From positions 682,001 through 746,000 of the forward strand of contig JACONQ010000001.1 in the NCBI GenBank assembly GCA_014281115.1: a stretch of 64,000 nt of DNA, read 5' to 3'. The position numbers and the translations under genes were made by a program. The notes under the pieces were generated by a model that was given only the letters and a program-made list of their open reading frames with translations, was not told the DNA's origin and did not search any database. This DNA comes from Laburnicola sp. R22_1. Lineage: Eukaryota > Ascomycota > Dothideomycetes > Pleosporales > Didymosphaeriaceae. Positions 1 to 9,535 of the stretch are shown piece after piece; the stretch's first letter is position 1, and every line of letters starts with the position of its first letter.

Positions 1-1077
1 TAGGACATGAGATGCTTTGATCTACGACATATCGCACCCTCAAAGCTGTGCTACCAGAGTCAAACCATCAAAGCATGCTCCAAGGGTCACGGAATCCTCC
101 TCCGCAGCGTTAACACAAAACAGCCTTCACAGAGACCACATACACACACCTATCCCAGCAAGTCCTCCTCCTCACACCACCTGACCGCGCAGTCTTGAAT
201 CCTCCTCACCATACACCCTCCAACCAGCTCCCCCACCTAAGATGAAGTACCGCACAGCCTCGACCGACTCTTGAACTCCAAACACACTCCCCCAAAACGC
301 ATAATCCCTCATCAAGCCAACACCAGATCCCCGTCCGTACAATAATAGAACCCGTACCCAGGCGAATGCCTGCGCCGACGCACACGTTTCGAAACCGCGC
401 ACTCCCGCATAGTGCGCTTGTGATCACCCGACCCACCAATTCCTCAAATCCATCTTCAAGTCCTTGTAGTCTACTCCGTGCTCTTTCCTTTCCTCCCGGC
501 AGTTCCATACTCCCTCTCGTCTTTTTTATGCATCCATGCAACCACAACACCCAACGCGCATCACACCCCCTCCACCCATTCACCCCATTACCCCCCGACA
601 AAGCACCCCGAATTCATCCCAATAGGCAGAACGCCTCCCCCGCCCCGCCATCTTCCAGAACCCTTCTCCCAACCCAGTCCCCGCACGCTAATTGGCGCCT
701 TACGCGTATGAAACACGCAGCAGCAGGGATGCCACCGTTCACACCCTAGCGACCTCTGTTACGAGAATAATTGCGCGTTTATGCAGCATGACGCTGCGCA
801 TGAAAATATATGCGGGGCGGAGCGCATCGGATGGGTTGAGTGCGGTGAGGGAGGGGTGATGGATGGGTATTTTAGGAGCGAGGGTCTGGCGCGTTTGGAG
901 GCGGTGCTGCTGTGTGTGATTCTTACTCTCTTTTTGCCTGACTTTATTGCTGATATTTTTGTGTTGGTTGGCTTTTTTTATTGTCGCTCTTTGAGTAGAT
1001 ATTTTTGGGGTGTGCTATAGGTCATACGCGTCCACTCTTTGCTCAACCGAGTATACTCGCTCCCTAGAATCGATACC
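1..1077. other. intergenic, no gene recognised
   Basis: I see no convincing gene here. Open frames on both strands up to about 130 codons come from pyrimidine-rich, low-complexity sequence (long C/T and CA runs at about 120-700) and have no recognisable domain. The last 300 bases are T-rich on the + strand and probably hold the promoter and 5' UTR of the gene starting at 1078. Confidence 0.6.
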
Positions 1078-2100
1078 ATGGCTGGACTCGCAGACACACT
1101 GGCTGTTGCTATAGATGAGCAGCACATCGGTTCACCCGCCGAAGGCAGCTCTCCTTCCATCGCTCATGCAACCAAGCCGAGCGACCGAGACTCGGGTGTC
1201 TTTCTCTCCGATACCGAAGTCCCATCCCCACCATCCCGCCCCTCGTCCATCTCTTTAACACGCTCTCCTTCAACGCCATCCCCAACAACACCCGACCGAA
1301 CGGACTCGACAGCACGACGTCTCCGTCGCCCCGCAGAACTCAATCTAGGCACCAACACCGCACTCGCTCCCTCAAGACCGCGCTCCGAGCTCGAGCTCCG
1401 CCACGACCTCATCCGGAACTCGCAGAGCCAGAAAAAAGCCGCACTTCGCTCGCCCACGCAATTACTGAAGGACCGTTTGAACTTGTCGCCGACGAAGGCA
1501 GCACACGGGGAGAAAGTGCGCACCTTCACGCCGCCAAAGCCGATGCTGAACGGCTGCATCCTGCCCGGGCCCGCGGCACAAATGGAAGCATTCTCGGGCT
1601 CGTCGGTACGAGCGCGCATCGAAGGAAGCGGTCGACCGGCATGGTGGTGCAAGTTCGACAAGCTGGTTGTCTTCGACGGCGCCGAAGAAGCTGAAGGCGG
1701 CAAGATGAAGTTCAACACGCGGACTAGCAAAGGATTGACGATTGCGCGGCGGCGCGGGGACACCGAGACGGTCGTCATTCCGATGGAATGCGCGCATTGC
1801 CAGGAGATGCTGCATCGGACGGAATGGAAGTACGATATCCAGGTGTGCAAGCGCGGGGTGTGCTGGGACTGTAGGGAAAGGTGTCGGTGGGAGATGGAGC
1901 AGGAGAAGAAAGAGACCAATGGAGAGACGGAAGACGGAAGGAAAGACGCGAACAGGGCACGAGCAGACAGTGTGCTGGAGGACGCCGATGTGAGGGAGGA
2001 AGAGCTACTCGCTAAGATTGGGATCGAACAGCGACCAAGAACACCGATAGAGACGGTGGGAAGCATCGAGGAGAGACTGGATGACGCGGTACTTTTGTAG
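1078..2100 (+). CDS. uncharacterised Ser/Pro-rich protein with a C-terminal Cys cluster
   Basis: An uninterrupted frame of 340 codons. I chose the ATG at 1078 (context ATACCATGG) over the in-frame ATG at 1039, because the sequence from MAGLADTL onward looks like protein and the start context is good. The first 120 residues are rich in Ser, Pro, Thr and Arg and look disordered. Around residues 225-275 there is a Cys cluster (CAHC, then C-x4-C-x2-C plus one more Cys) that could bind zinc. It is followed by an acidic, Lys/Glu-rich tail. I do not recognise the family and no catalytic motif is visible. The ordered Cys cluster and clean frame make it likely to be a real gene; a regulatory or nuclear role is only a guess. 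Confidence 0.7.
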   Translation: MAGLADTLAVAIDEQHIGSPAEGSSPSIAHATKPSDRDSGVFLSDTEVPSPPSRPSSISLTRSPSTPSPTTPDRTDSTARRLRRPAELNLGTNTALAPSRPRSELELRHDLIRNSQSQKKAALRSPTQLLKDRLNLSPTKAAHGEKVRTFTPPKPMLNGCILPGPAAQMEAFSGSSVRARIEGSGRPAWWCKFDKLVVFDGAEEAEGGKMKFNTRTSKGLTIARRRGDTETVVIPMECAHCQEMLHRTEWKYDIQVCKRGVCWDCRERCRWEMEQEKKETNGETEDGRKDANRARADSVLEDADVREEELLAKIGIEQRPRTPIETVGSIEERLDDAVLL

Positions 2101-2287
2101 GTGTTTGAGGGAAGAGGCGCAGAGGTGTGGAATGAGATAGTGCCCTCTGGCAGGCAAACCTTATTTGTTCTTTGTACATAGTTGATCAAAGGAATCTTTC
2201 ATATCCAAACGGTACCGCGAGATGTCATGCTGAGTATATCCAATGGACAGCGACCAGAAATGGAGAGAAAGCTGCCAGCTGCAACCA

Positions 2288-3190
2288 TCAAAGCGTCTCA
2301 TCTAGATCCATAGCATCATACGTGTATTCAAAGGGGACATCTTCCATCTCCATAGAATCGTATGAGTTGTGCTGATACGCCTGTGGTTCAAAATCCCGGC
2401 TGGTGAACTCGCTGGGGTTAGCGTCAGGACGGCCCTGCACGACGCCGTGAGCATGTTCACAACCAGCCAACAGATACCTCAACATCGTATCCAGATCGAG
2501 GTTTTCCAAGCGGATATTCGGCCTGGCTTCCTCATGTCGTCCCCAGTCGTTGGTCTTGGCAACCTTTTCGTCGGCATCCTTCCATGCATTGCGGTAATCC
2601 TTTGCTATCCCGAGTTGTATGCGCACGTCTTGGTTGCCTAGGGAGGCGTACAGTGGGCCGCTCGGATCGTCTAGAGCTTCGAGGAGGTTTGCGTGAAAGG
2701 CGTGCGACGCGAGCGGCCGCGTCCGGTGCAGGTCGGGGTTCGTGATGTACTTCAAGGCATTGGCATTAATGCGCGGCGCCGTGCCCGAGACATGAACGCC
2801 CATAATCTCGAGTGCGAGGGAGATGTATCGCTCGAGGAGGGTGTAAAACTCGAAGAAGTCGATCTTGAACATGGACTCCGCCTGCTTCTGCGCAACGTCA
2901 GCCCCGCATATCGCACAACAAGCCCAGAGCCGCGCACTCACGCTGTTCGTAGTCCGCATAAAGGCATATCGCAGCTCGGCGCGGCTGTCAATGTTGCCAT
3001 TCTGGTCAATTTCAGCGCGCAATATCTCGATGGCCCTCAGGTACGAGGCAACGAGCGACTCGGCTTTCCACTGCAGCCGATTGAGCAGACGCGTCGCCCT
3101 CGCCTTGTCTTGCTTCAGCTTCTCAGCCTTGGAGAGCGCCACTCGTTCCAGCGGCGTCTTCGGTGCATACCTAGAGTCTGCAAGCGACAT
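2288..3190 (-). CDS. uncharacterised mostly helical protein
   Basis: A single-exon frame of 300 codons starting with MSLADSRYAPKTP and ending DLDETL. The N-terminal half is helical and rich in charged residues, with an LLNRLQWKAESLVASYLRAI segment. A middle part carries FFEFYTLLERYISLALEIMG, and the C-terminal 60 residues are acidic. No transmembrane segment, signal peptide or known catalytic motif is visible. It faces the 1078 gene tail-to-tail, 187 bp away. Upstream on the same strand a 70-codon frame (3327-3115, beginning MAPPILSLVLGAVFAFYI) overlaps the start in another frame; it could be an upstream ORF or a remnant. I do not recognise the family. Confidence 0.75.
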   Translation of the reverse strand: MSLADSRYAPKTPLERVALSKAEKLKQDKARATRLLNRLQWKAESLVASYLRAIEILRAEIDQNGNIDSRAELRYAFMRTTNSVSARLWACCAICGADVAQKQAESMFKIDFFEFYTLLERYISLALEIMGVHVSGTAPRINANALKYITNPDLHRTRPLASHAFHANLLEALDDPSGPLYASLGNQDVRIQLGIAKDYRNAWKDADEKVAKTNDWGRHEEARPNIRLENLDLDTMLRYLLAGCEHAHGVVQGRPDANPSEFTSRDFEPQAYQHNSYDSMEMEDVPFEYTYDAMDLDETL

Positions 3191-3425
3191 ATCGATATAG
3201 ATTGGGCGCTTTGGTGTTGCTGATCAGTTGATCGGTTTGTGCGGGGCATCCACGATTCATAACCCGTATAGGAAATATAAAAAGCAAAAACAGCGCCCAA
3301 GACAAGGCTAAGTATTGGTGGTGCCATTTTAATCTGCAGAGTTAACAGTGACAGTGGCAGTATTATGGAAAGTCGCTACCGGTATGGAAACTGATTTTAG
3401 CGTGTGAACTGGTTCATGCATACCT

Positions 3426-3462
3426 ACCGTGTGTTACCCCAAGATGCATAATACAAAAGCCA
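3426..3462 (-). repeat. copy of a dispersed TGGGGTAACAC repeat
   Basis: On the minus strand this reads TTTGTATTATGCATCTTGGG followed by GTAACACACGGTA. It closely matches the copies at 4584-4737 and 6781-6808 (TTTGTATTATCTATCCTGGG then GTAACACACAGTA). A shorter minus-strand match (CCTGGGGTAACAC) lies at 4457-4469. It is discussed as a finding. Confidence 0.6.
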
Positions 3463-3632
3463 AGTGTACTCGAACCTTTATCATTCAACTGGGTCTGTGA
3501 TAAACATCCTCGTCAATACCCTTTGTATGGCTAAACCATCTGTAGAAGAAAACTATACAATCTTCTCCACCCCATCTCAATCTCCCTCAACCGCCCACTC
3601 TTCAACTCTACTCGAGTCTCACAATGTGACGT

Positions 3633-4167
3633 TCACGCTGCCGAGGCTCCACCATTCCCACTCGAACCGCCATTCGAATACCCATCTGCAGCACATCAGC
3701 CTCCGTTAACGCCATTCCCTCGAGCCAACTTACTCTTCCCTCCACCTCCACCTTTCTTAACTTCATCTATCTAAGAATTAGCACTATCAGCGAACATTCA
3801 ACTCAAAACGTACCCTTCGCAAGCGCATTCCTCGCCTTTGTCTCGTTCTCCTCCTCCCTCACGAAAGCGCCTTGACCATCCGCATAGCTTGGGACAGGAA
3901 CAGCGCCGATATCGACGGGCTGGCCAGATTGCGGATCGAGGATCGTGAATCCTGATGCGTTTATTAGTTACTGGCGTTGCAAGAGAGGATTGGGGATGAA
4001 AAACCTTGCTGAAACCACTGTCTGGCTTCCTCGAGTGTGACGAGGATGTCTTCGCCCAAGCGGCGAAGAAGATATGCGCGGGCAGTTGGATTGTTGCGAA
4101 GACCCTCGGAGCGAAGGGGACGGGTGGGAGATGAAGAGGGATTGAAGGGGGGAGGAGAAGAAGACAT
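3633..4167 (-). CDS. small conserved-looking protein with Gly/Ser-rich tail, four exons
   Basis: Four exons were deduced from splice signals and phase: 4167-4005, 3951-3814, 3766-3734 and 3685-3633, giving 128 residues with no frame conflict. Introns are 53, 47 and 48 nt; the last has a perfect GTAAGT donor and the branch site GCTGAT before GCTGCAG. The protein starts MSSSPPPFNPSSSP, has a helical core (ARAYLLRRLGEDILVTLEEA), then TILDPQSGQPVDIGAVPVPS, a charged helix and a tail of Gly, Lys and Ser. I recognise no domain. If the third intron is not removed the protein ends at 3696 with a different 13-residue tail. The consistent phases over three introns make a real gene likely. Confidence 0.7.
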
Positions 4168-4583
4168 GGTGTATGATAGACGTTGGAAGATGGTAGATAT
4201 TGAAGATGTTAGACGTTCAATGTTGGATAATGGTAGACGTTAGAGGATAAGAGATATTTGATGCCGATTTGATGGATGCAGTGGAATGAAGAAGGTAGTA
4301 TTCGAGCTAGAGCTTTGGAACAAGGTGGATTGGGCTGTCTTTAATAGCAGTGTATGAGGCTCTTTGCCAACGGCTATCTTCCGCATTTCGGTCGAACATC
4401 CTTCATCTCTAGGGGCAAGATAGAGTGCAAACTGTGATATTGGGCTTAGGTATTCGTGTTACCCCAGGCAGACCAAAGTTGAACTTAATTGTCTATGTAA
4501 TAGTAATCTGAGTAACCTCACGAATAGCATAAATATGTTAAGAACTAGCAGTGAAAAAAAAATCTTAGAATTATCTTTGGCCT

Positions 4584-4737
4584 TCGTATTACCCATCCTG
4601 GAGTAACACACAGTAAATTTTAGCATTTTTTTAAGTTGCTAATACCACACATAACAGCATTTGTATTATCTATCCTGGGGTAACACACAGTAATATTCAG
4701 CAACTATTCAAGTAACTAATACCGCACCCAGCCTAGT
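4584..4737 (+). repeat. two tandem 77-bp repeat units
   Basis: Two imperfect direct copies, 4584-4660 and 4661-4737, each with the core ATCCTGG(A/G)GTAACACACAGTA and ending AACTAATACC(A/G)CAC or close to it. The array abuts the 3' end of the membrane-protein gene. Other copies of the core lie at 3426-3462 (minus), 4457-4469 (minus) and 6781-6808 (plus), so the element is dispersed around this gene. Confidence 0.7.
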
Positions 4738-4745
4738 CTTTGCGT

Positions 4746-6557
4746 CTAATCCCCAACCCAAACACAAACCCCATACCTCACCAGCATCTGACCCACTACC
4801 ACAAACCCTCCCACCGCCGAGCTCCCACTAACAACATACGAACACGCCCTCAGCACAGGCCCAAATTGCCGCACCCCGCTCAATTTCGCATTCTTGCCTT
4901 CCTGGTCCATCACCCAGCATATCCCGCTCCACACCCCCATGATTAGCCACTGCATCGTGTAGGCCTTCCACGTCGATGACTCCTCGGGCGGGATGGAGCC
5001 TGATTGGAAGCGGGAGATGGCGCCATATACTGCGAGCGGTGTGAGCGCTATGACTATGGTCAGGAGGTAGATGATAATTTGCCAGCGGAGTGGGTGGGGG
5101 TCAGATGCGGAGGGGCTGAAAACCGGGATCCAGTCGCGGTGTTTGAACGGTGCCCAAGATTTGGCGAGGTTTAATTTCTCGAGGCAGAGATTAGCGGGGA
5201 CGTCGATTGCAGATGGAAGCGCGGAGCCGCGCTTGACAGGGTTGCAGCAGGGGATGAGCAAGAGAGCGTCATTTCCTGTGCCGGCGTAGTCGAGTTTTGG
5301 GGGCAAGGGTTTGATGGTGTGCGAATAGACGGTCATGGATGAGCAAACGCTCACGGATTTCTCTAAGGACTGGTCTGAGGCTCTGCGGTCTTTGTCCAAT
5401 TTTGAGGGACTGGTGACATCGAACGAGGCGGCGAGATTGCTGCTCACCGATCTGTCCAAGGACTGGTCTGAGGCTCTGTGGTCTTTGTGCAATTTCGAGG
5501 GAGTGGAGACATCGAACGAGGCGGTGAGATTGCTGCTGTCATTTGCGGAGAAGTGCAAGTGCTCAGCGTTATCGGCATCGAGCAGTCCGCAGCCGCACAC
5601 AGTAGTGCTTTCCTCACAAACGCGCCCTACGGAACCTTCGAATACCCCACCTCTTCTCCGTGCTTCGTCCATTACACTGTTTTCCACAATGTACAAGGAT
5701 GCATAGTCCGGCCTGCAAAGGTTGCCAATCAAATTCATGATTGACATAACAGCGTAAGGGGCCACAGTCAGCCCAAAAGCGGCGTAGCCAAACTGCTCGA
5801 TCTGGTCTCCACGAGACTGATACAGTGTAGAGAGAGCATAGCCTGATTGTACTAGTGCAATGAGGGCTTTGACCATGTTGTACGTCGCGGAGACTTCCAA
5901 GACGGCGTTAGGGCTAGCGGGAGCGGTGAATTGTGTATCCGGTGGGACGATGGCGAAGCGGTAACCCTCCGGAAGCTTGTAGGTTCCATGGATGATCTGT
6001 CTGTGAACGTAGACAGGAGTCCCGAATCTGGACTTCAGCCAAGGCGGCGAATACGTGATAATATGCAAGGAGCGCTCGTCTCGCATAGGCCCCTCCTCCC
6101 TCTTTGCTCTTCTGTATATCGCGTTGCTTATCTTGTCTCCCTCGACCGGTCGCCAATCCTTCCCTCGAACGACGATACAGAGTGCTCCGCTCCTCGCGGC
6201 CTTCCTCAGATCGTCGTTCTTGACGAAGACTGCTCTGCTCAAAATAGCCTCAATGCCCCGATACAGCCCGAGAACAGGAAAAAGTAGGCTCCCTATGACA
6301 GACACCATGAAGTCATCTGATCGCTCGCCGGGTCGGGTAAGAACTGTCGCTGCATGCGCGACGTAGTTAAAGAGGTAGAAGAGAATGACGTCGGACCACT
6401 TAGTTGGCGTACACAATAGTCCCGGTGTCCCATGATTGGAAGTCCCGACAGGAAGGGGGAGGGTGATGTTCTGCAGTGGTGCCGCCGTAGCTGCACATGC
6501 TAGCATGCATAGCTGGAAGACAAGCTGGACGGCATAGAAGCGCCCGTACACCATCAT
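4746..6557 (-). CDS. multi-pass integral membrane protein, uncharacterised fungal type
   Basis: From the first in-frame ATG pair (6557) the protein has 603 residues. The same frame stays open without an ATG up to a TGA near 6717, so an upstream exon may exist; the segment before the ATG (LYSSIPLTIVGT) is already hydrophobic. Visible membrane segments: an N-terminal one (FYAVQLVFQLCMLACAATA), VILFYLFNYVAHAATVL, FMVSVIGSLLFPVLGLY, MVKALIALVQSGYALSTLY, FGLTVAPYAVMSIMNLIGNL, and three near the C-terminus (IIIYLLTIVIALTPLAVYGA, YTMQWLIMGVWSGICWV and one more). Between the fifth and sixth lies a hydrophilic loop of about 200 residues containing a 31-residue tandem duplication. The fold resembles fungal plasma-membrane or vacuolar proteins of unknown function; no transport motif is recognisable. 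Confidence 0.75.
   Translation of the reverse strand: MMVYGRFYAVQLVFQLCMLACAATAAPLQNITLPLPVGTSNHGTPGLLCTPTKWSDVILFYLFNYVAHAATVLTRPGERSDDFMVSVIGSLLFPVLGLYRGIEAILSRAVFVKNDDLRKAARSGALCIVVRGKDWRPVEGDKISNAIYRRAKREEGPMRDERSLHIITYSPPWLKSRFGTPVYVHRQIIHGTYKLPEGYRFAIVPPDTQFTAPASPNAVLEVSATYNMVKALIALVQSGYALSTLYQSRGDQIEQFGYAAFGLTVAPYAVMSIMNLIGNLCRPDYASLYIVENSVMDEARRRGGVFEGSVGRVCEESTTVCGCGLLDADNAEHLHFSANDSSNLTASFDVSTPSKLHKDHRASDQSLDRSVSSNLAASFDVTSPSKLDKDRRASDQSLEKSVSVCSSMTVYSHTIKPLPPKLDYAGTGNDALLLIPCCNPVKRGSALPSAIDVPANLCLEKLNLAKSWAPFKHRDWIPVFSPSASDPHPLRWQIIIYLLTIVIALTPLAVYGAISRFQSGSIPPEESSTWKAYTMQWLIMGVWSGICWVMDQEGKNAKLSGVRQFGPVLRACSYVVSGSSAVGGFVVVGQMLVRYGVCVWVGD
5365..5550. repeat. 93-bp tandem duplication inside the membrane-protein gene
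   Basis: Units 5365-5457 and 5458-5550 are imperfect copies in direct orientation. The period of 93 bp keeps the frame and encodes a 31-residue unit twice in a Ser-rich cytosolic-looking loop (one copy has SSNLTASFDVSTPSKL, the other SSNLAASFDVTSPSKL). The several synonymous and non-synonymous differences show the duplication is not recent. Confidence 0.85.
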
Positions 6558-7439
6558 TGTGCCAACGATGGTGAGAGGAATGGAGGAGTAGAGGTCACAG
6601 AATTGGAGGCTATGACTCTTGAGTAACCCTTCGTGATCACGATGTTGGAGTTCAGCCTCAGCGAGTTGTTGCCCAAGACGGGATCTGATTCGCTCCTCCG
6701 CACCCACCTCGTATTCTCATGCAAGTGCGGCATGCACAGCCCATTTTCCGCAAAATACAGCTACAGGACAAAAGTCTTGGTACTGCTTATCCTGGGGTAA
6801 TACATAGTTGCGTACACACTCGAAGTTGATTATGGAGGGTACGTGCTGATGTGACATAAGACGATCTGTTGGTAGTAAATGCCATTTATTAACGAAGTTG
6901 CAACGCTGAGCATCATATCTGTATACCAAAATTTAGATCCATTCCTCTGGGTTGGAAGCCAGAAGGATGGTGAGATGCATCTGCGGAGATCAGCAGACAA
7001 CGCCGACGTTGATGTGAAGGCCGAACCTTGGAAGCGCATGTGAACCACAGGACCTCGCTAGCGCGCCGCTCCGCCACCAACCGCCACTGGAACGCTACGC
7101 GTCCCAAACATCCGCATGCATACGTGACCCCCGCTAGCCTCACACCCACACCCATTGATTCTCACTCCGTTCGCTCTTCAACACTCCCCATCGTATACAC
7201 TCTAATCTTCTAATCACACCGCACACCCGCGCCTTCGCCTTCGCCATCAACCCCGGGCGTCCTTTCCTCCATCCGAATAAAGCCGACGTCCATCTTTGAA
7301 AGAGCCACCGACCGAGCCGAGCACGACCAGCCTTGCCCAGCGTTCGCCACGACACCACCTCACATACATACACCCCATCGACTCTCAACTGAGTCCCTCA
7401 CACACTCCCCCACCAACCCTCCGCTCAACCCCCTCAACA
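6558..7439. other. divergent intergenic region
   Basis: No gene seen. It separates the divergent membrane-protein gene and the CYSTM gene. It holds one more copy of the dispersed repeat (6781-6808). From about 7130 it is strongly pyrimidine-rich on the + strand, as is common for the core promoter and 5' UTR of filamentous-fungal genes. Confidence 0.5.
6781..6808 (+). repeat. copy of the dispersed TGGGGTAACAC repeat
   Basis: It reads TACTGCTTATCCTGGGGTAA then TACATAGT, matching the core of the units at 4584-4737 with a few changes. It lies upstream of the membrane-protein gene, whereas the tandem pair lies just beyond its 3' end. Confidence 0.55.
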
Positions 7440-7854
7440 ATGGCGACCAAATACGTACGTCTCCCACCCTCACCACCCCCTCTCAGAACCCCCCCCCTCT
7501 AACACACCACAGGACGCCCCCAACGGCGCACCCCCCGCCTACCCCCAAGAACCACCCCCAGCCCACTACGACGCCGGCCCCGCCCCAGGCCAAAACTACG
7601 GCCCTCCCGCCCCCTACTACGGCGACGGCGCATCGCCCAACCCCTACGCACAAGGTCCCGGCCCCTACGGCCCGCCGCAAGGCCAATACGCGTACGGTCC
7701 ACCCCAGCAGGGCATGTACTACCAGCAAGGACCGCCTCCGCCGGGCGGATATTATGATAACCGAGGCAAGGACAGCAGTGGCGCGGGCGGTGGCATATGC
7801 GCGGGTATATTTGCTGCGTTGGCGTGCTGCTGCTGCTTGGACTGCATGTTCTAA
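7440..7854 (+). CDS. CYSTM-type cysteine-rich tail-anchored small protein
   Basis: Two exons, 7440-7454 and 7513-7854, separated by a 58-nt intron (GTACGT...CACAG), encode 118 residues. The first exon gives only MATKY. The body is rich in Pro, Tyr, Gly and Gln (PPPAHYDAGP, YGPPQQGMYYQQG). The C-terminus is a short Cys-rich hydrophobic segment, GGGICAGIFAALACCCCLDC then MF. This arrangement, a Pro/Tyr/Gly-rich linker followed by a C-terminal Cys-rich membrane module, is that of CYSTM proteins, which in fungi and plants are linked to stress and metal tolerance at membranes. Palmitoylation or metal binding of the CCCC stretch is inference. The C-terminal position of the module argues that the frame is complete. 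Confidence 0.85.
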
Positions 7855-9535
7855 GAGGTGGGAAATGATGGCTGGTGCGTCGGGTAGGGGGAACGTGTCT
7901 CGCTAGAGGGGCGACGTGCTGAGGTTTTTTCTTTCGGGGCGTGGTGTATTCCATTTTCGCCTGCCGGTCGGGTCTTCCGGGCGAACATAGGTTGCGAGGC
8001 CATGATGATCTTCTTTGGGCTTTTGGGATACCTGCACTTTGGGTTTCTTTTGTACGTTGTTTTAGTAGACTTGGGAACGCAGTGGCGGTATACAGTTTTG
8101 CTAATGGGAACACATGTTTCTATTGGGATTTTCTCACCCTGTGCATTGGAATGAATCACTCGTAGGCGTGCCAACATTCAAAATGGATGAACAACAACTA
8201 CGAACCTGAAAAATCTCACGTTGCCTCAAAGTCTAGACCAAATGCAATGTCGTAAGAACAAAGAACCCACGATTCAATCACTGTTAGCCTGGTAGTGTGA
8301 CTTTTGGATGTGTAGAATCACTTTGCCTCACAAGGCAACATCACCGTGCAACAATCTCCATGTAGCAGTCTCAGTCAACCTCCGAGGATAGAATTCAGCT
8401 ACCGGTAATTGTAAACGAGTGAATGAGGACTATCAAAGTGCCCGATTAGTCTGCATCAAGACCGACGAATGCGATTTTGCAAACATCTCCACTGATATGA
8501 AGCTTTCTCACGACCGATTGTTAAATCGTGCCATTAAAATCTTGCTACAGCCAATTCGAGGCCAGTTGCACTATGCCAAAGCGGACCGTCGTAATCAGAC
8601 GTCGGACGCTTGGCACTTGCAATAACAGCAATACGGGTATCCACGTTGCATCACGACGAAGCGCGGAGCAAGTGGATCAACGGTGTCATTCTCAAGATTG
8701 AAGGTGTGGACATGTCGAAGGCAAGAATACGAGGGTTAACTGTCAGATGAGCAGGTGCAACATGTGCGGTAGAAACAAAGCGAACGTAGTTAGTGTTTTA
8801 TCTGGAAGAGAAACATCGCAGACCTTTTGGTATACGGTACAACGCTGGAAGGGAAAGCTGTGGATGTGCTGAAAACGCATTCAAAAAGGTAAAGCAGCGA
8901 GACAGGTTGGGCCGGGGACTGTTCGTTAGCACGTGCAAATCGGCCCCTCATGCCGATGAGGTAGTCGAGTAGTTAGTGTTTTAATAACGTTTATGGCACT
9001 CGAATCACGTTCAATTCTGCATCGGCAGAGTGGAGGCGCGAACCTGTGTAGGTAGGCGAGTCGCGTCGTCGCAGGGGCTCGAGGACGAGGATTGGGTGGG
9101 GAATATTCGACGTTCTACGGGAGTCGTTCGAGTAAAGTACAGGAGGGGAATCGCCAGATCGCGTCGATCGACCGACCGTGAATGAACCTTCGACCGAACC
9201 GAACCGAAAGGGATAATCGCCGATACCGATCGCTATAACATACTGGTTCCGATTCGTGTATGAGACTGCTGCATAATTAATGCCGACTCTTATGAAGCCG
9301 CCGGAACCACCATAGAAGAGAAATTGGGAAAGCCTTAGCCGTTGCATATCCGAAACCACCGTTACTTTTTCGCAATCTGGACAACCGTCTGGTGCAGAGA
9401 CCGAGAGAAATACAATCAGACAAGCAAAGTAGGCCTTGACACCATCTGCGCAAGGCACCATAGTGGCAGGTTTCTACTCTGCCACATCGAGATCTTCGTG
9501 GGCGGCCGGGGGAGGCGATTCGACTGCGTACGTGT
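7855..9535. other. intergenic, no gene recognised
   Basis: 1.7 kb between two convergent genes. The longest frame (minus strand, 9461-8991, 156 codons) has no domain and directly follows the RRM gene, so it is probably 3' UTR. I see no RNA gene or repeat. Confidence 0.5.

Noticed and set aside
366..749. 127-codon Pro/Ser-rich frame
   Set aside because: Low-complexity pyrimidine-rich DNA without any recognisable feature.
8991..9461. 156-codon minus-strand frame after the RRM gene
   Set aside because: No domain, odd composition, no splice link to the upstream gene; most likely 3' UTR sequence.
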